Positions 17,173 through 26,390 of a DNA stretch of 64,000 nucleotides are shown here, piece after piece (the first letter of the stretch is position 1; every line of letters begins with the position of its first letter). The position numbers were made by a program, and so were the translations under genes. This stretch comes from Methanolinea mesophila (lineage in GTDB: Archaea > Halobacteriota > Methanomicrobia > Methanomicrobiales > Methanospirillaceae). Under the pieces are notes generated by a model. The model saw only the letters and a program-made list of their open reading frames with translations, was not told where the DNA came from and did not search any database. The stretch is from assembly GCF_017873855.1 (NCBI RefSeq), contig NZ_JAGGKR010000001.1, positions 1,493,529 through 1,557,528 on the forward strand. The letters run 5' to 3'.

Positions 17173-18372
17173 TCAGGAGCCGGGTTCGCACGCAGCCGCC
17201 CGGGTGGCGAACCACTTCCGGCTGCGGAGCACCAGCCACCAGAAGAACGGGAGGGATGCGAGGGTGATCAGCCCGGCAATAAGGAAGACCGCATCGATCC
17301 CCCAGAAGGTCAGGATGACGCCGAAAATCAGCGGGGGGACCACGATCCCGATGCTCATCGCCGTATTGAACGCTCCCATCACCACGCCCTGGCCGAGTTC
17401 CCTTCCGTCGATGGCCACCACGGCAGTGGCGGCGACGATGGCGATGGCGTTGCCCACCCCGATCAGGATTGCGACTATCCCCACCACCGGGAGGAATTTC
17501 ACGAATATCAACGCCAGGGTCCCGAATGAGACGAGGAGCGTGCCGATGACGATCATATGCGACCGCTTATACCTGCCGGAATCCGCCATCTTCCCGAAAT
17601 AGCCCAGGCTGATGGCCATGGAAAAGACCTCGAAGGCGATGACCAGTCCGGTCAGGGTGGTGGAGTACCCGTACTGGGTAGCGGCGAGGACCGGGATGAA
17701 GACCATGAACGCCGAATAGGCGAAGGTGTTCATGAACCGGAAGAACAGGTTGGCCTGCATCCGGGGATGGCAGAACGCGCTCCACAGTTTCGGCGGGGTG
17801 CGGAATTCCGGTTTCGACTCGGGGAGCATCCTGATGCACAACAGGAACGGGATGAAGGACATGATGGCCATCACGATAAAGACCGGTGTGAATCCCGCTA
17901 CACTGTAGATTGCCCCGCCAATGATCGGGCCGCTTCCCATCCCCAGGTAGAACACGTTCGATAACCTCCCCTGGTAGAGCCCCTCCTGTCCCTTTGGGGT
18001 CAGATCCCCTACGTAAGACATGGCCACCGAGCTGATCAGTGCGGAGGCGATCCCGTGGATGAAACGGATCACGAAGAGCTCGTATATGGATCCCGGGAAG
18101 ATGTACCAGATCGAGACCAGGGTATAGAGCCCCAGTCCTCCGGTGATGAACCATTTTCTCCCGTACTTGTCTGAGAGGCTCCCTATGGAGGGAGTGAAAA
18201 TGATTCGGGAGAGCCCGTAGCCTGCAAAGAGGGCGCCTACCCAGAAAGGGCTTGCATTGAATTCCTCGACGAAAACTGGCAGAAGGGGGAGCACGATGCC
18301 CAGGCCGAGCATGCCGAGGAAGACCGCGACCAGCAGGATATAGAACGGGCCCCGCCGGAGTGATTCCGCCAT
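17173..18372 (-). CDS. MFS transporter (multidrug-type exporter)
   Basis: 399 residues with twelve predicted helices in two six-helix halves and a central charged loop (PESKPEFRTPPKLW). The first cytoplasmic loop has the MFS motif A (GSLSDKYGRKW, about residues 60-70) after helix 2. LGIVLPLLPVFVEEF in helix 1 and a motif-C-like GPIIGGAIY in helix 5 are typical of proton-driven drug exporters (DHA1 group). The substrate cannot be read from the sequence. It lies just upstream of the TetR regulator gene on the same strand, which may control it. Confidence 0.88.
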   Translation of the reverse strand: MAESLRRGPFYILLVAVFLGMLGLGIVLPLLPVFVEEFNASPFWVGALFAGYGLSRIIFTPSIGSLSDKYGRKWFITGGLGLYTLVSIWYIFPGSIYELFVIRFIHGIASALISSVAMSYVGDLTPKGQEGLYQGRLSNVFYLGMGSGPIIGGAIYSVAGFTPVFIVMAIMSFIPFLLCIRMLPESKPEFRTPPKLWSAFCHPRMQANLFFRFMNTFAYSAFMVFIPVLAATQYGYSTTLTGLVIAFEVFSMAISLGYFGKMADSGRYKRSHMIVIGTLLVSFGTLALIFVKFLPVVGIVAILIGVGNAIAIVAATAVVAIDGRELGQGVVMGAFNTAMSIGIVVPPLIFGVILTFWGIDAVFLIAGLITLASLPFFWWLVLRSRKWFATRAAACEPGS

Positions 18373-18586
18373 TGGTTCAATATTCGGGATGAACCTGCTA
18401 TAAATCGTGCGGGTTTGATCCGGCGGACGCGGCTTGCGGGAATAATCGGGATTACGGAAGACAAGGTAAATAATCGGAGATCAGTGAAGAAAAGAAATTC
18501 CGGAAATAGTCATTAATGCACTGCCGCGGACCGGTCATGTGTACCTTGGGAGTTCACCCTGTCAGCGATACGAAAAGTCCGAACCC

Positions 18587-19165
18587 TCACCCGATTCTCG
18601 TCAATTTCCGTACCGTAGTGTTCCAGACCGTGCGGAGCTCGTCGATATCCATCCCCTGCATGGCATAGATCAGGAGGCCCTGGAAGAGTGCATTGAAGGT
18701 GCAGGCCAGGACTCTTACGTCGACATCCTCCCGGATCTCCCCGGCCTTCTGCCGCTCGGCAAGGAACCCGGCGACCACCTTGAGGAACTCCTCCCGGTCG
18801 GTCACGATGATGGACTTCAGGTTCTCGTCCCTCGTGGTGATTGCCACGCTCTCGGGCCCGATGTGGCTCAAAAACTCTCCCATTACGTTATCGAAGAATA
18901 TCCCCGCACCTTCGACGAAGTCCCGCCCGGAGAAGGACTGGAGGATCAGCTCCTCGAGCAGCCTCCGCTCGTGCTCGGCGACCGCGATGAAGAGGTTCTC
19001 CTTGGTGTCGAAGTAGTTGTAGATGGTCGGTTTCGTCACGCCCATCGCGACCGCGATGTCCGACATCTTGGTGTTCGCATAGCCCTTCTCGTGAAAGATA
19101 TCGTGGGCCGCGACCACGATCCGTTTCCGGACCTCGTCCTTGTATTCGGGATATATCCGCGCCAA
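18587..19165 (-). CDS. TetR family transcriptional regulator
   Basis: 192 residues. The N-terminal HTH is textbook TetR: RKRIVVAAHDIFHEKGYANTK, then MSDIAVAMGVTKPTIYNYFDTKENLF (residues 13-58). The variable ligand-binding domain (60-192) is all-helical. It is divergent from the CARDB/permease/ATPase operon beginning at 19353. The 187-base gap contains inverted repeats, so autoregulation and repression of the transporter operon are likely. The effector is unknown. Confidence 0.92.
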   Translation of the reverse strand: MARIYPEYKDEVRKRIVVAAHDIFHEKGYANTKMSDIAVAMGVTKPTIYNYFDTKENLFIAVAEHERRLLEELILQSFSGRDFVEGAGIFFDNVMGEFLSHIGPESVAITTRDENLKSIIVTDREEFLKVVAGFLAERQKAGEIREDVDVRVLACTFNALFQGLLIYAMQGMDIDELRTVWNTTVRKLTRIG

Positions 19166-19221
19166 ATATTTCTCCCCTGGGTAATAATTTCTATACCTGA
19201 AGTATTAATAACTTTACTCTG

Positions 19222-19259
19222 GGTAACCTTATTAAACTTGAAGTTACAACCTCTTGTAA
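19222..19259. promoter_or_regulatory. Candidate TetR operator region (inverted repeats)
   Basis: Between the TetR gene and the divergent transporter operon. TTACAA-CCTC-TTGTAA is a perfect inverted repeat with 6-base arms (19244-19259). AACTT-G-AAGTT (19235-19245) is an overlapping palindrome. GTAAC (about 19223) and GTTAC (19243-19247) are also complementary. Clustered dyads in a TetR divergent promoter are the usual operator position. Which dyad is bound is inference. Confidence 0.55.
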
Positions 19260-19352
19260 TTCACCGCCCCCCCGTCCGGGTCGGGCGGGATACCGACCGC
19301 ACGGGTCGTGCGGCTGCGCAGGGGCGGGGCCTGCAAAAAGAGTTGAACTGAC

Positions 19353-20639
19353 ATGAAACACCCTCGAACAGACAAGAATCGTATAGTAATCTCCGGAGCA
19401 GTCGCACTCCTGCTCCTGCTGGCGGCATGCGCCATTCCGGTCTCGGCCGCAGATAGTCCTACCGTGGTGGTCACCAGCTATAAGGTGACCCCCTCGGTGC
19501 TCGCACCGAACGGGTACGGGACGATACAGGTCACCCTCACCAATACCGCCGGGACCGCAGTATTGAAGGAATCTTCCGGGGTCTCTCCCGCGGGAGAGTT
19601 CCAGACCACGAAGAGCACCGATATCCCGGCGCAGATCGACAGCGTGCAACTGGTGGGAACCGAGATCAAAGTGATCGACGGGAACTTCAAACACTTCGGG
19701 GCGATCGGTCCCGGGCAGTCGGTCGATGTCACGTTCTCGATCCAGGCACCTGCAACGGAAGGGCTCTACTTCCCCGAAGTATGGGTGGAGATCAACGGCG
19801 GCAAGAACGTCCGCTACCCCGTGCCGGTGAACGTGAACGCCGACCAGTACGTGATGCAGAGCCCGACCCTCGTGGTCTACAAGGAGCTCCCGGAGAGCGT
19901 GAACCCCGGGGACCGCTTCCCCGTGAACCTGACCTTCACGAACGCCGGGGCGATCCGGGCGAGCGACATCGTGCTTACCACCTCGACCTCCAGCACCTCC
20001 CTCGGTGCCGTGGGACCGAACACCATCTCGCTTGCTCCCATAAACGGCGGCGAACAGCAGGCAGTGACCCTCTCGTTCATCACCGACCGGAACGTGCCGG
20101 TGGGGCTCGCGAAGATCATGCTCGCCATCGACTACAAGCTGCCCGACGGGACTCCTGCGCACCAGGACGAGGTGATCGAGGTGCCCATCAAGGGCGAGTC
20201 GGAGCTGGGTTTTGTCTCGGTGGACACCAGTCCCCGGAGGGTCGCCGCCGGTGAGCCGTTCGACATTACTATCCGAATCGAGAACACCGGGACCGGCGAG
20301 GCAAAGCAGGTGGCCGCGACCATCGACCTGCCCATGACCGGGACGAAGCAGTCCTTCATCGGGAAGATCAAGCCGGGCAACGATGCCCCTGCGATATTCA
20401 TGCTCGACGGCGGGAAGAGCGGCACCTACGAGTACAATACCACCATCACCTACACCGACGACCTGGGGACCCATACCGTGACCAGCCCCATGTCCCTCCG
20501 GGTCACCCCCCAGGACTACACCGGGGCGATCGTGATGGCGATCATCATCATCCTCGCGGGCGGCTTTGTCATCTACCGCTACTGGTACATCCCCCGTAAG
20601 AACGGGAACGGGGCCCTTCCATGGGTAAAAAAGAACTGA
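19353..20639 (+). CDS. COG1361/CARDB-domain exported membrane-anchored protein
   Basis: 428 residues. A signal helix (RIVISGAVALLLLLAACAIPVSAAD) is followed by three or four Ig-like CARDB/NEW-type repeats of about 100 residues. Each carries motifs such as GYGTIQVTLTNTAG, GDRFPVNLTFTNAG and GEPFDITIRIENTGTGEA. A C-terminal helix (GAIVMAIIIILAGGFVIYRYW) is followed by a basic tail. The bulk lies outside the cell. In methanogens such proteins are commonly encoded with FtsX-like permeases and LolD-like ATPases, as here: its stop overlaps the permease start by 19 bases. It probably forms the external part of the transporter. Confidence 0.87.
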   Translation: MKHPRTDKNRIVISGAVALLLLLAACAIPVSAADSPTVVVTSYKVTPSVLAPNGYGTIQVTLTNTAGTAVLKESSGVSPAGEFQTTKSTDIPAQIDSVQLVGTEIKVIDGNFKHFGAIGPGQSVDVTFSIQAPATEGLYFPEVWVEINGGKNVRYPVPVNVNADQYVMQSPTLVVYKELPESVNPGDRFPVNLTFTNAGAIRASDIVLTTSTSSTSLGAVGPNTISLAPINGGEQQAVTLSFITDRNVPVGLAKIMLAIDYKLPDGTPAHQDEVIEVPIKGESELGFVSVDTSPRRVAAGEPFDITIRIENTGTGEAKQVAATIDLPMTGTKQSFIGKIKPGNDAPAIFMLDGGKSGTYEYNTTITYTDDLGTHTVTSPMSLRVTPQDYTGAIVMAIIIILAGGFVIYRYWYIPRKNGNGALPWVKKN

Positions 20640-21835
20640 AAGTCGCGTTCCTGCTCTCACTCCGGGCACTGCAGAGGGGAAGCCGGGCGAGCACCTTCAT
20701 GACGGTGCTGATCATCTCGCTCTGCTTCACCAACATGATCTTCCTCCCCGGGCTCTTCAACGGGATCGGGCAGGGGATCACCACCCAGATCGTGGACTAC
20801 GAGGTGGGAAACGTCCTGGTCAGCCCCCAGGCAGGCGACCAGTACATCAACGACCTCGACGCGACGCTCGACCTGATCAACCACATGCCGGGGGTGGAGC
20901 GGGCGACCCCGCATTATACCAAGGGAGCCACGCTCAAGTACCGGGACAGGGTGCTCTCCGTCGGGGTGCGGGCGATCAACCCCTCCGACGAGAAGTACGT
21001 CTCCCCGCTCTATACCAAGATGATCGCCGGGACGTACCTCGGCGACGGGGACACGGGCGAGGTGATCATCGGGAAGACGGTCGCCGGAGACGCCTCGGTC
21101 CGGCAGGAGGACGAGTTCGAGCCCTCGCTCGGCGGGGTCCGGGTCGGCGACTCGATCACCATCGAGTACGGGAACGGGTACACGAAGGATTACCGGATAA
21201 AGGGGATCTACCAGACGGGATGGGCTTCCTCGGACAGCACGGTCTACACCACCATGAGCGATATGGAACTGGTGGAAGGCCAGGCGCTCGACCGGGCGGA
21301 CTACATCACCGTGAAGATCAAGCCGGGGTACACGGAGAAGTTCGTAAAAGACGAGCTCCAGGCGTACGGGGTCTCCCAGAACGTCCAGACCACGGCGGAC
21401 CTGCTCTCCAAGGGTGTCGGGAGAGTGCTCCAGAGTTTCGCCATCATCAACATGGTCTCGCTGATCGTCTCGGTAATCATCACCACGGTGGTGCTGTTCA
21501 TCGTGATCACTATCAAGACGCTGAACAACAGGAAGCAGATCGGGATCCTGAAGGCGATCGGGGTGCAGAAAGAGGTCATCATGCACAGCTACGGGTTCCA
21601 GGTCATTATCCTGGCCCTCGCAGGCATCGCGCTCGGGATCCTCATTACCTCGCTGCTCGCGCTCTACCTGTCGATCAATCCCATCGTGACCCCCGAATGG
21701 TCGGCGACCCTGTACCTGACACCGATGGACATGCTGACGAACTCCCTGATCCTGTTCCTCGCGGCGGGGATCGCCGGGTATGTCCCGGCCTGGCGGGTTG
21801 CGCAGGAAGACATCCAGAAATCAATGAGGGCATGA
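20621..21835 (+). CDS. ABC transporter permease, FtsX/MacB type
   Basis: 404 residues. One N-terminal helix (FMTVLIISLCFTNMIFLPGLFNGI) is followed by a periplasmic-type domain of about 230 residues (MacB-like core, with DLDATLDLINHMPGVERATPHY and a VGVRAINP strand). Three C-terminal helices (FAIINMVSLIVSVIITTVVLF, VIILALAGIALGILITSLLA, SLILFLAAGIAGYVPAWRVA) complete the 1+3 layout of mechanotransmitting FtsX/MacB/LolC permeases. These move lipids, peptides or drugs, or transmit force, rather than forming a classical channel. Translationally coupled to both neighbours. Confidence 0.9.
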   Translation: MGKKELKVAFLLSLRALQRGSRASTFMTVLIISLCFTNMIFLPGLFNGIGQGITTQIVDYEVGNVLVSPQAGDQYINDLDATLDLINHMPGVERATPHYTKGATLKYRDRVLSVGVRAINPSDEKYVSPLYTKMIAGTYLGDGDTGEVIIGKTVAGDASVRQEDEFEPSLGGVRVGDSITIEYGNGYTKDYRIKGIYQTGWASSDSTVYTTMSDMELVEGQALDRADYITVKIKPGYTEKFVKDELQAYGVSQNVQTTADLLSKGVGRVLQSFAIINMVSLIVSVIITTVVLFIVITIKTLNNRKQIGILKAIGVQKEVIMHSYGFQVIILALAGIALGILITSLLALYLSINPIVTPEWSATLYLTPMDMLTNSLILFLAAGIAGYVPAWRVAQEDIQKSMRA

Positions 21836-21837
21836 CT

Positions 21838-22521
21838 ATGATCAGGACAGAGAACCTCAGGAAAGTCTACCCGATGGGCGCGGTTGAGGTAAAAGCCCTC
21901 GACGGCGTGGACCTCGAGATCGGCAAGGGGGAGTTCGTGGGGATCATGGGGCCCTCGGGGAGCGGGAAGACCACGCTCCTCCACATGCTCGGCCTGCTCG
22001 ACGAACCTTCGGCCGGGAAGATCACCATCGACGGGATTGACGTCCGCACACTGAACGACTATGAAAAGACCATGTTCCGGCTCTACAAGCTCGGGTACGT
22101 CTTCCAGGACTACGCCCTCGTCGCCGAGCTCTCCGTCGCGGAGAACGTCTGTCTCCCGGCGATGCTCCGCCACGACCGCACCCCCGAGCAGTATGTGGCC
22201 GCGACCAGGGACATCCTGAAGGAGATCGGGCTCTACGACCGGAGGGACCACGTTCCGGGCGAGCTCTCCGGCGGGCAGCAGCAGCGGGTGGCGATTGCCC
22301 GGGCCATGGTGAACCGGCCCGAGATCCTCTTCGCCGACGAACCGTGCGCGAACCTGGACACCGAGAACTCGCGGACCGTGCTCGACCTGTTCGCAAAGAT
22401 CAACGACGAGCAGGACCAGACTATCGTTATGGTCTCGCACGAGGACTGGCACAAGGAGTACTTCCACCGGATTATCCGGCTTCGTGATGGGAAGATCGTG
22501 GAAGACACGGTGAAGCAGTAA
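21838..22521 (+). CDS. ABC transporter ATP-binding protein, LolD/MacB type
   Basis: 227 residues from the ATG at 21838, which has GAGG eight bases upstream; an ATG at 21832 overlaps the permease stop but sits too close to that site. Walker A GPSGSGKTT, Q-loop YVFQDYALVAELSV, signature LSGGQQQRVAIARAM, Walker B ILFADEPCANLD and H-loop VSHEDW are all intact. It powers the upstream permease in a type VII ABC complex. Last gene of the operon. Confidence 0.92.
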   Translation: MIRTENLRKVYPMGAVEVKALDGVDLEIGKGEFVGIMGPSGSGKTTLLHMLGLLDEPSAGKITIDGIDVRTLNDYEKTMFRLYKLGYVFQDYALVAELSVAENVCLPAMLRHDRTPEQYVAATRDILKEIGLYDRRDHVPGELSGGQQQRVAIARAMVNRPEILFADEPCANLDTENSRTVLDLFAKINDEQDQTIVMVSHEDWHKEYFHRIIRLRDGKIVEDTVKQ

Positions 22522-22585
22522 CCCCCGGCCCTTTTCTTTTTGGTGGGCAGGCAGCGGTGAAAAGAAAAAACCCGGCCGGGCCCGG

Positions 22586-22936
22586 TTAAATATTGATAAA
22601 TCCGGACGCGTCCTTGCCCTGGTTGATCAGTTCAGCCGTCTTGTAGGCATCCACGATCCCGACGATCCACCAGATCGGGAGGAGGATGATCCCTATAAGC
22701 ACAAAGATGAGCAGCCCGCAGATCAGCGCAATTACGAAGTAGAGGATCCCTTTTCCCAGCTGGTCGTTATAGACCTGGCCGAGGCCGGTCACGATGATCG
22801 AGAGAATCAGGGCGATGACCGGGTTCTTTTTTTGTTCCGGCATGGGGACCGGTTTTAACCTTCCCCCGCAGGTCGGGCATATCTCGGCATCGGGGTTGAT
22901 CAGCTCCGCGCCACATTCCGGGCAGTACTTCGGCAT
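22586..22936 (-). CDS. Zinc-ribbon membrane protein (TM2-like)
   Basis: 116 residues. An N-terminal double-CxxC ribbon (YCPECGAELINPDAEICPTCGG) should bind one zinc. After a linker, three hydrophobic segments follow (VIALILSIIVTGLGQVYND, YFVIALICGLLIFVLIGIIL, LPIWWIVGIVDAYKTAE). The GLGQVYN and GxxDAYxxA signatures resemble TM2-type domains. Such zinc-ribbon plus TM2-like proteins are widespread in methanogens, function unknown. Confidence 0.8.
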   Translation of the reverse strand: MPKYCPECGAELINPDAEICPTCGGRLKPVPMPEQKKNPVIALILSIIVTGLGQVYNDQLGKGILYFVIALICGLLIFVLIGIILLPIWWIVGIVDAYKTAELINQGKDASGFINI

Positions 22937-23108
22937 AACGGTACTGTGGTGAAAGAATTGATAAATACCTGACGATTTCTTATCAAAATCCAGGATTGAT
23001 AAGGATTTTCTCGATATGCAGTGAAATCTGGGCGATTCGGTCCGGAGAGATTTCCCGGAGCACGGTTCGGGCCGGCCCCCCCGTTCCTTTTTTTACAAAA
23101 GACCTTCG

Positions 23109-23726
23109 CTATCCCGGTGGCGCCCCGGCACCGATCCCGACGATCGCCAGATCGAGGGTCGAAACGATAAGAATCACCAGGATAAGTGCAATAATCACGA
23201 CGTTGAATGCCTGTGACTGGGACAACGAATGGGCGTTCCGGACCCCAAAGACCAGCAGATATCCGGTCCAGAAGAATGAGACGATCACGATAAGAAAGAG
23301 TATGAGGGCTACAGAGGCCCCGGCCTGGAAATCAAAACGGGTCGCCGGTAGCACCGTGAAGATGCTGATATCGATGATGCCGCCGAGAATGATAAGCGGG
23401 ACCATCGCATATCCTGTGTTCGCGAGGGTTACCCTAAAGGATCCGGTCTTCGATATCCAGCTTCCGACGACGAAGAGCACCGTGCCAACCAGGACCCAGA
23501 TTAAAAAGGGGAGGATCAACATCATCTCCGGGACTGTCGTGAACAACAGCGTTCTGAGGATATACCAGTACACATTTGTCTCGTACACCAGGCTGGTGGC
23601 CAGGTTTGCCAGCCCGCCCACCAAAATAATGCAAAAAGGTACCAAAAGATCGGGTTTTTTCTGATCAAGCCCCGAAAAGAAAGAATCCGGGTTGAACAAC
23701 AGGTCCCCTATCCTTCCGGCATTCAT
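23109..23726 (-). CDS. Yip1-family membrane protein
   Basis: 205 residues, MNAGRIGDLLFNPDSFF at the start and five hydrophobic segments (LLVPFCIILVGGLANLATSL, MMLILPFLIWVLVGTVLFVV, GYAMVPLIILGGIIDISIF, LILFLIVIVSFFWTGYLLVFG, NVVIIALILVILIVSTL). The initial NP-FF motif and the TGYAMVP motif before helix 3 are characteristic of archaeal and bacterial Yip1-domain proteins (PF04893). Role unknown in prokaryotes. A plus-strand frame over the same region is a shadow. Confidence 0.8.
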   Translation of the reverse strand: MNAGRIGDLLFNPDSFFSGLDQKKPDLLVPFCIILVGGLANLATSLVYETNVYWYILRTLLFTTVPEMMLILPFLIWVLVGTVLFVVGSWISKTGSFRVTLANTGYAMVPLIILGGIIDISIFTVLPATRFDFQAGASVALILFLIVIVSFFWTGYLLVFGVRNAHSLSQSQAFNVVIIALILVILIVSTLDLAIVGIGAGAPPG

Positions 23727-23770
23727 GAAACGTTGTAGACTTCACGGTATATGAGAATTATCACCCGAAT

Positions 23771-25987
23771 TCACGAATCAACCGACGACTCCGAGGCGCA
23801 GGTGAAATAGAAGGTGGTCCCCTGGTCCGGGGCGGACTCCACCCAGATGACCCCTCCGTGGAGTTCGATGATCCGGTGCACGATGGCCAGGCCGACGCCG
23901 GTGCCTTCGTATTCGTCGGCGTTGTGAAGCCGCTGGAAGACCCCGAAGATCTTGCCGGCGTAGCGCATATCGAACCCCACCCCGTTGTCCCGGACGAAGA
24001 AGACCTTGCAGCCGTCCTTTTCGGTCGCCCCGATCTCCACCACCGGGTGCTCCCGCATCCGGGAGAACTTGATCGCGTTCGAGAGGAGGTTTGTAAGGAC
24101 CTGCTTCATCAGCACCGGGTCCGCCCTGCAGGGAGGGAGGTCTCCGATGATGAACTGCACCCTGCTGGCGGCGGGGTCCTCGCGCAGGTCCTGGAGGATC
24201 TCCCGGATGAACGGTTGCGGATGGATCGTTGTAATCTGCAGGGAACGCTGGCCCAGGCGGGAGAAGTTGAGGAGGTCGTCTATCAGCCTCCCCATCTCGT
24301 GGGCGTTCTGGCGGAGCATCTCCAGGTACCTCCGTTCCTTTTCGGGGATATTCGCAAGGTCTTCGAGCAGGATGGAGGAGTAGCCCGAGATCGCCCGGAG
24401 CGGGGACCGGAGGTCGTGGGAGACCGAGTAGGTGAAGGACTCGAGGTTCCGGTTCACCTCGGTAAGCTGCCGGGTCCGGTCGGCGACCCGCTGCTCGAGC
24501 TCGCTGTTAAGGGTCTGGATCTCCCGCTCGGCCTGCTTTAACCGGGTGATATCGTTGCCGATGGAGAGGATCCCGATAATTGCGCCCTCCTGGTCCCGGA
24601 GCGGCTGGTTCGTCCAGGATATCCACACCACGCTCCCGTCTTTCTTGATGTTTTCGTTCTCGCTCGCTTCGTACTGTTCCGGATGCACGAAGAGATCGTG
24701 GATCTTCGTCCCAAGGTCGTTGCCACTGCTGTCAATGGAAGGTACGATTGTTCCTACCAGGTTCTTCCCGAGGATCTCATCCTCCGAATACCCGAAGAAC
24801 TTCAGTGCGTAAGAATTCATGAACGTGATATTCGCGGCGGTATCGAACCTGAGGATGATGCTGTTCGCGCTCTGCACCAGGGTACGATATTTCTCTTCGC
24901 TCTCCCGTAGTTCCGCGATCATGGTCTTTAACCGGGAAACCATTGCGGTTACGCTCTCCTCGAGTTTCAGCAGCTCCTGTCCCAGCGGGGGGGAGAGGGG
25001 GTGGTCGAGGTCCCCGGCAGCGATGCTGTCCACGTCGTCCGCCATCCTGCCGATCGGCCTGGTGAAGGTCCGGATAACGACGAACGCACCGAGACCGCAG
25101 AATATGAAGGCGATCGCCCCGAGCGAGAGATAGAATGATACGCTCGAGGCGAGCGCCTCCCGGATGGGGAGGTCGTTGTAGGTGAGCTCGACAATCCGGC
25201 TCACATCTGAACCGTACCTGGGATCGCGGAGGTCGATGAACAGGTACCGGGTGGTCTCCCCCGGCGTCGCGCTCTGGACCTCCACGGTGGTCCTGTTGGC
25301 GAGAACTCCTGCCAGGAACTCCTTGAAGGCGGGGTCTGTGATATCCACGGAGGTATCGTTCACCCGTTCGCGGAGCGTGCTGTCGAACACCCTCACGTTC
25401 TCGACGTAGGGGTTGTCCTGTTCCACCTGGTCGATGAGTTCCCTGTCGAGGAACCGGAAGGTCGAGATCGAGGGGTAATCGACGGCAAGCCCGAATTCCA
25501 GGATGTACCGGTGGTCGGGAGTGGGCATGTAGGCATACTTCTTCCACGTCCCCGTGCTCTTCTCGTTCACGATCCGGTCGGGAAAGACCCCCTCGGAGAG
25601 ACGGATCTTCTGCAGGTATTCGGCGAAGTAAGGGGCGAACTCCTCGAAGTTCAGACCGAGTTCACGGGGGTACGTGGTGTAGCGGATGGTCGAGTGCTCG
25701 TCGATCACGATGAGCTCCATATCCCCTCCGAGCGCCGATTTCACGGCCTCGAGGTCCATCTTCGAGGGGTCGCGCCCGGAACGTTCGTATTCTGCAACGA
25801 ACAAGGGAAACGATTCCTCCATCCGCTTGTTCAGGCTCTCGTCGAAGACACGGAGCCCTTCTTCCTTGGTGATGAACACGGCGGCGAGGTGGTCCTCGGT
25901 ATGGAGCTCAAGTGTCCGGGCGTTCTCGCGGAGCGTCTGCTCGGTCGTGAGGTAGCTGATGCCGATCAGGCCGATGACGGCAACCAT
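23771..25987 (-). CDS. Membrane histidine kinase with extracellular sensor, HAMP and PAS
   Basis: 738 residues from the first canonical start (ATG at 25987). An extracellular sensor of about 270 residues of Cache type (DPSKMDLEAVKSALGGDMELIVID, YILEFGLAVDYP) lies between an N-terminal helix and a helix near 290. Then follow HAMP (TRPIGRMADDVDSIAAGDLDH), PAS (355-470), a coiled coil, HisKA with His524 in YSVSHDLRSPLRAISGYSS, and HATPase with NLLSNAIKFS, DNGVGFD and GTGVGLAIV. No receiver is attached and no response regulator is adjacent. The ATG cuts the first helix: in-frame codons back to a TAA at 26075-26077 extend it. See the finding on start codons. Confidence 0.9.
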   Translation of the reverse strand: MVAVIGLIGISYLTTEQTLRENARTLELHTEDHLAAVFITKEEGLRVFDESLNKRMEESFPLFVAEYERSGRDPSKMDLEAVKSALGGDMELIVIDEHSTIRYTTYPRELGLNFEEFAPYFAEYLQKIRLSEGVFPDRIVNEKSTGTWKKYAYMPTPDHRYILEFGLAVDYPSISTFRFLDRELIDQVEQDNPYVENVRVFDSTLRERVNDTSVDITDPAFKEFLAGVLANRTTVEVQSATPGETTRYLFIDLRDPRYGSDVSRIVELTYNDLPIREALASSVSFYLSLGAIAFIFCGLGAFVVIRTFTRPIGRMADDVDSIAAGDLDHPLSPPLGQELLKLEESVTAMVSRLKTMIAELRESEEKYRTLVQSANSIILRFDTAANITFMNSYALKFFGYSEDEILGKNLVGTIVPSIDSSGNDLGTKIHDLFVHPEQYEASENENIKKDGSVVWISWTNQPLRDQEGAIIGILSIGNDITRLKQAEREIQTLNSELEQRVADRTRQLTEVNRNLESFTYSVSHDLRSPLRAISGYSSILLEDLANIPEKERRYLEMLRQNAHEMGRLIDDLLNFSRLGQRSLQITTIHPQPFIREILQDLREDPAASRVQFIIGDLPPCRADPVLMKQVLTNLLSNAIKFSRMREHPVVEIGATEKDGCKVFFVRDNGVGFDMRYAGKIFGVFQRLHNADEYEGTGVGLAIVHRIIELHGGVIWVESAPDQGTTFYFTCASESSVDS

Positions 25988-26390
25988 CAGGATCAGGAAG
26001 ATCGCACCGATGAGGTAGTAGGAAAGTGGATATCTCCGATAGAACGCTCTCAGTATATTCCCCCCGGTCCGTACTTAGCGATCTGGTCCGGGGATGCTCA
26101 TGATACTTTGCAATGCACTCGACGGGCGGCACGGGGAGAGATGCATCCCGGGGAACGGTCCTGGTGAACGGGACGCCGGGCAGGCCCCTGTCTCCCGGGA
26201 GCGGCCCTTTTTTGGAAGTCACGGGGGTATCTGCCGTGAGATCCCCTGCCGGCCCGGCGGTCGCTCTGGTACACTATCGGGGCCGGGGATGTCGGGGGTC
26301 CGATAAAGCCGGAATGGGCGGAGGCGGTTTCCCGGAGGAGTTCACCCCGCTCTTCATAAGGTATCCCGTCACACCGGGATACCAGGTACC

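Noticed and set aside
21220-21831. Long frame joined in phase with the LolD-type ATPase
   Set aside because: This part is the shadow of the FtsX permease in another frame; the ATPase proper begins at 21838.
22996-23664. Plus-strand 222-codon frame
   Set aside because: It lies antisense to the clearly membrane-like Yip1 gene and has Ile/Thr/Arg-rich composition typical of an antisense shadow.
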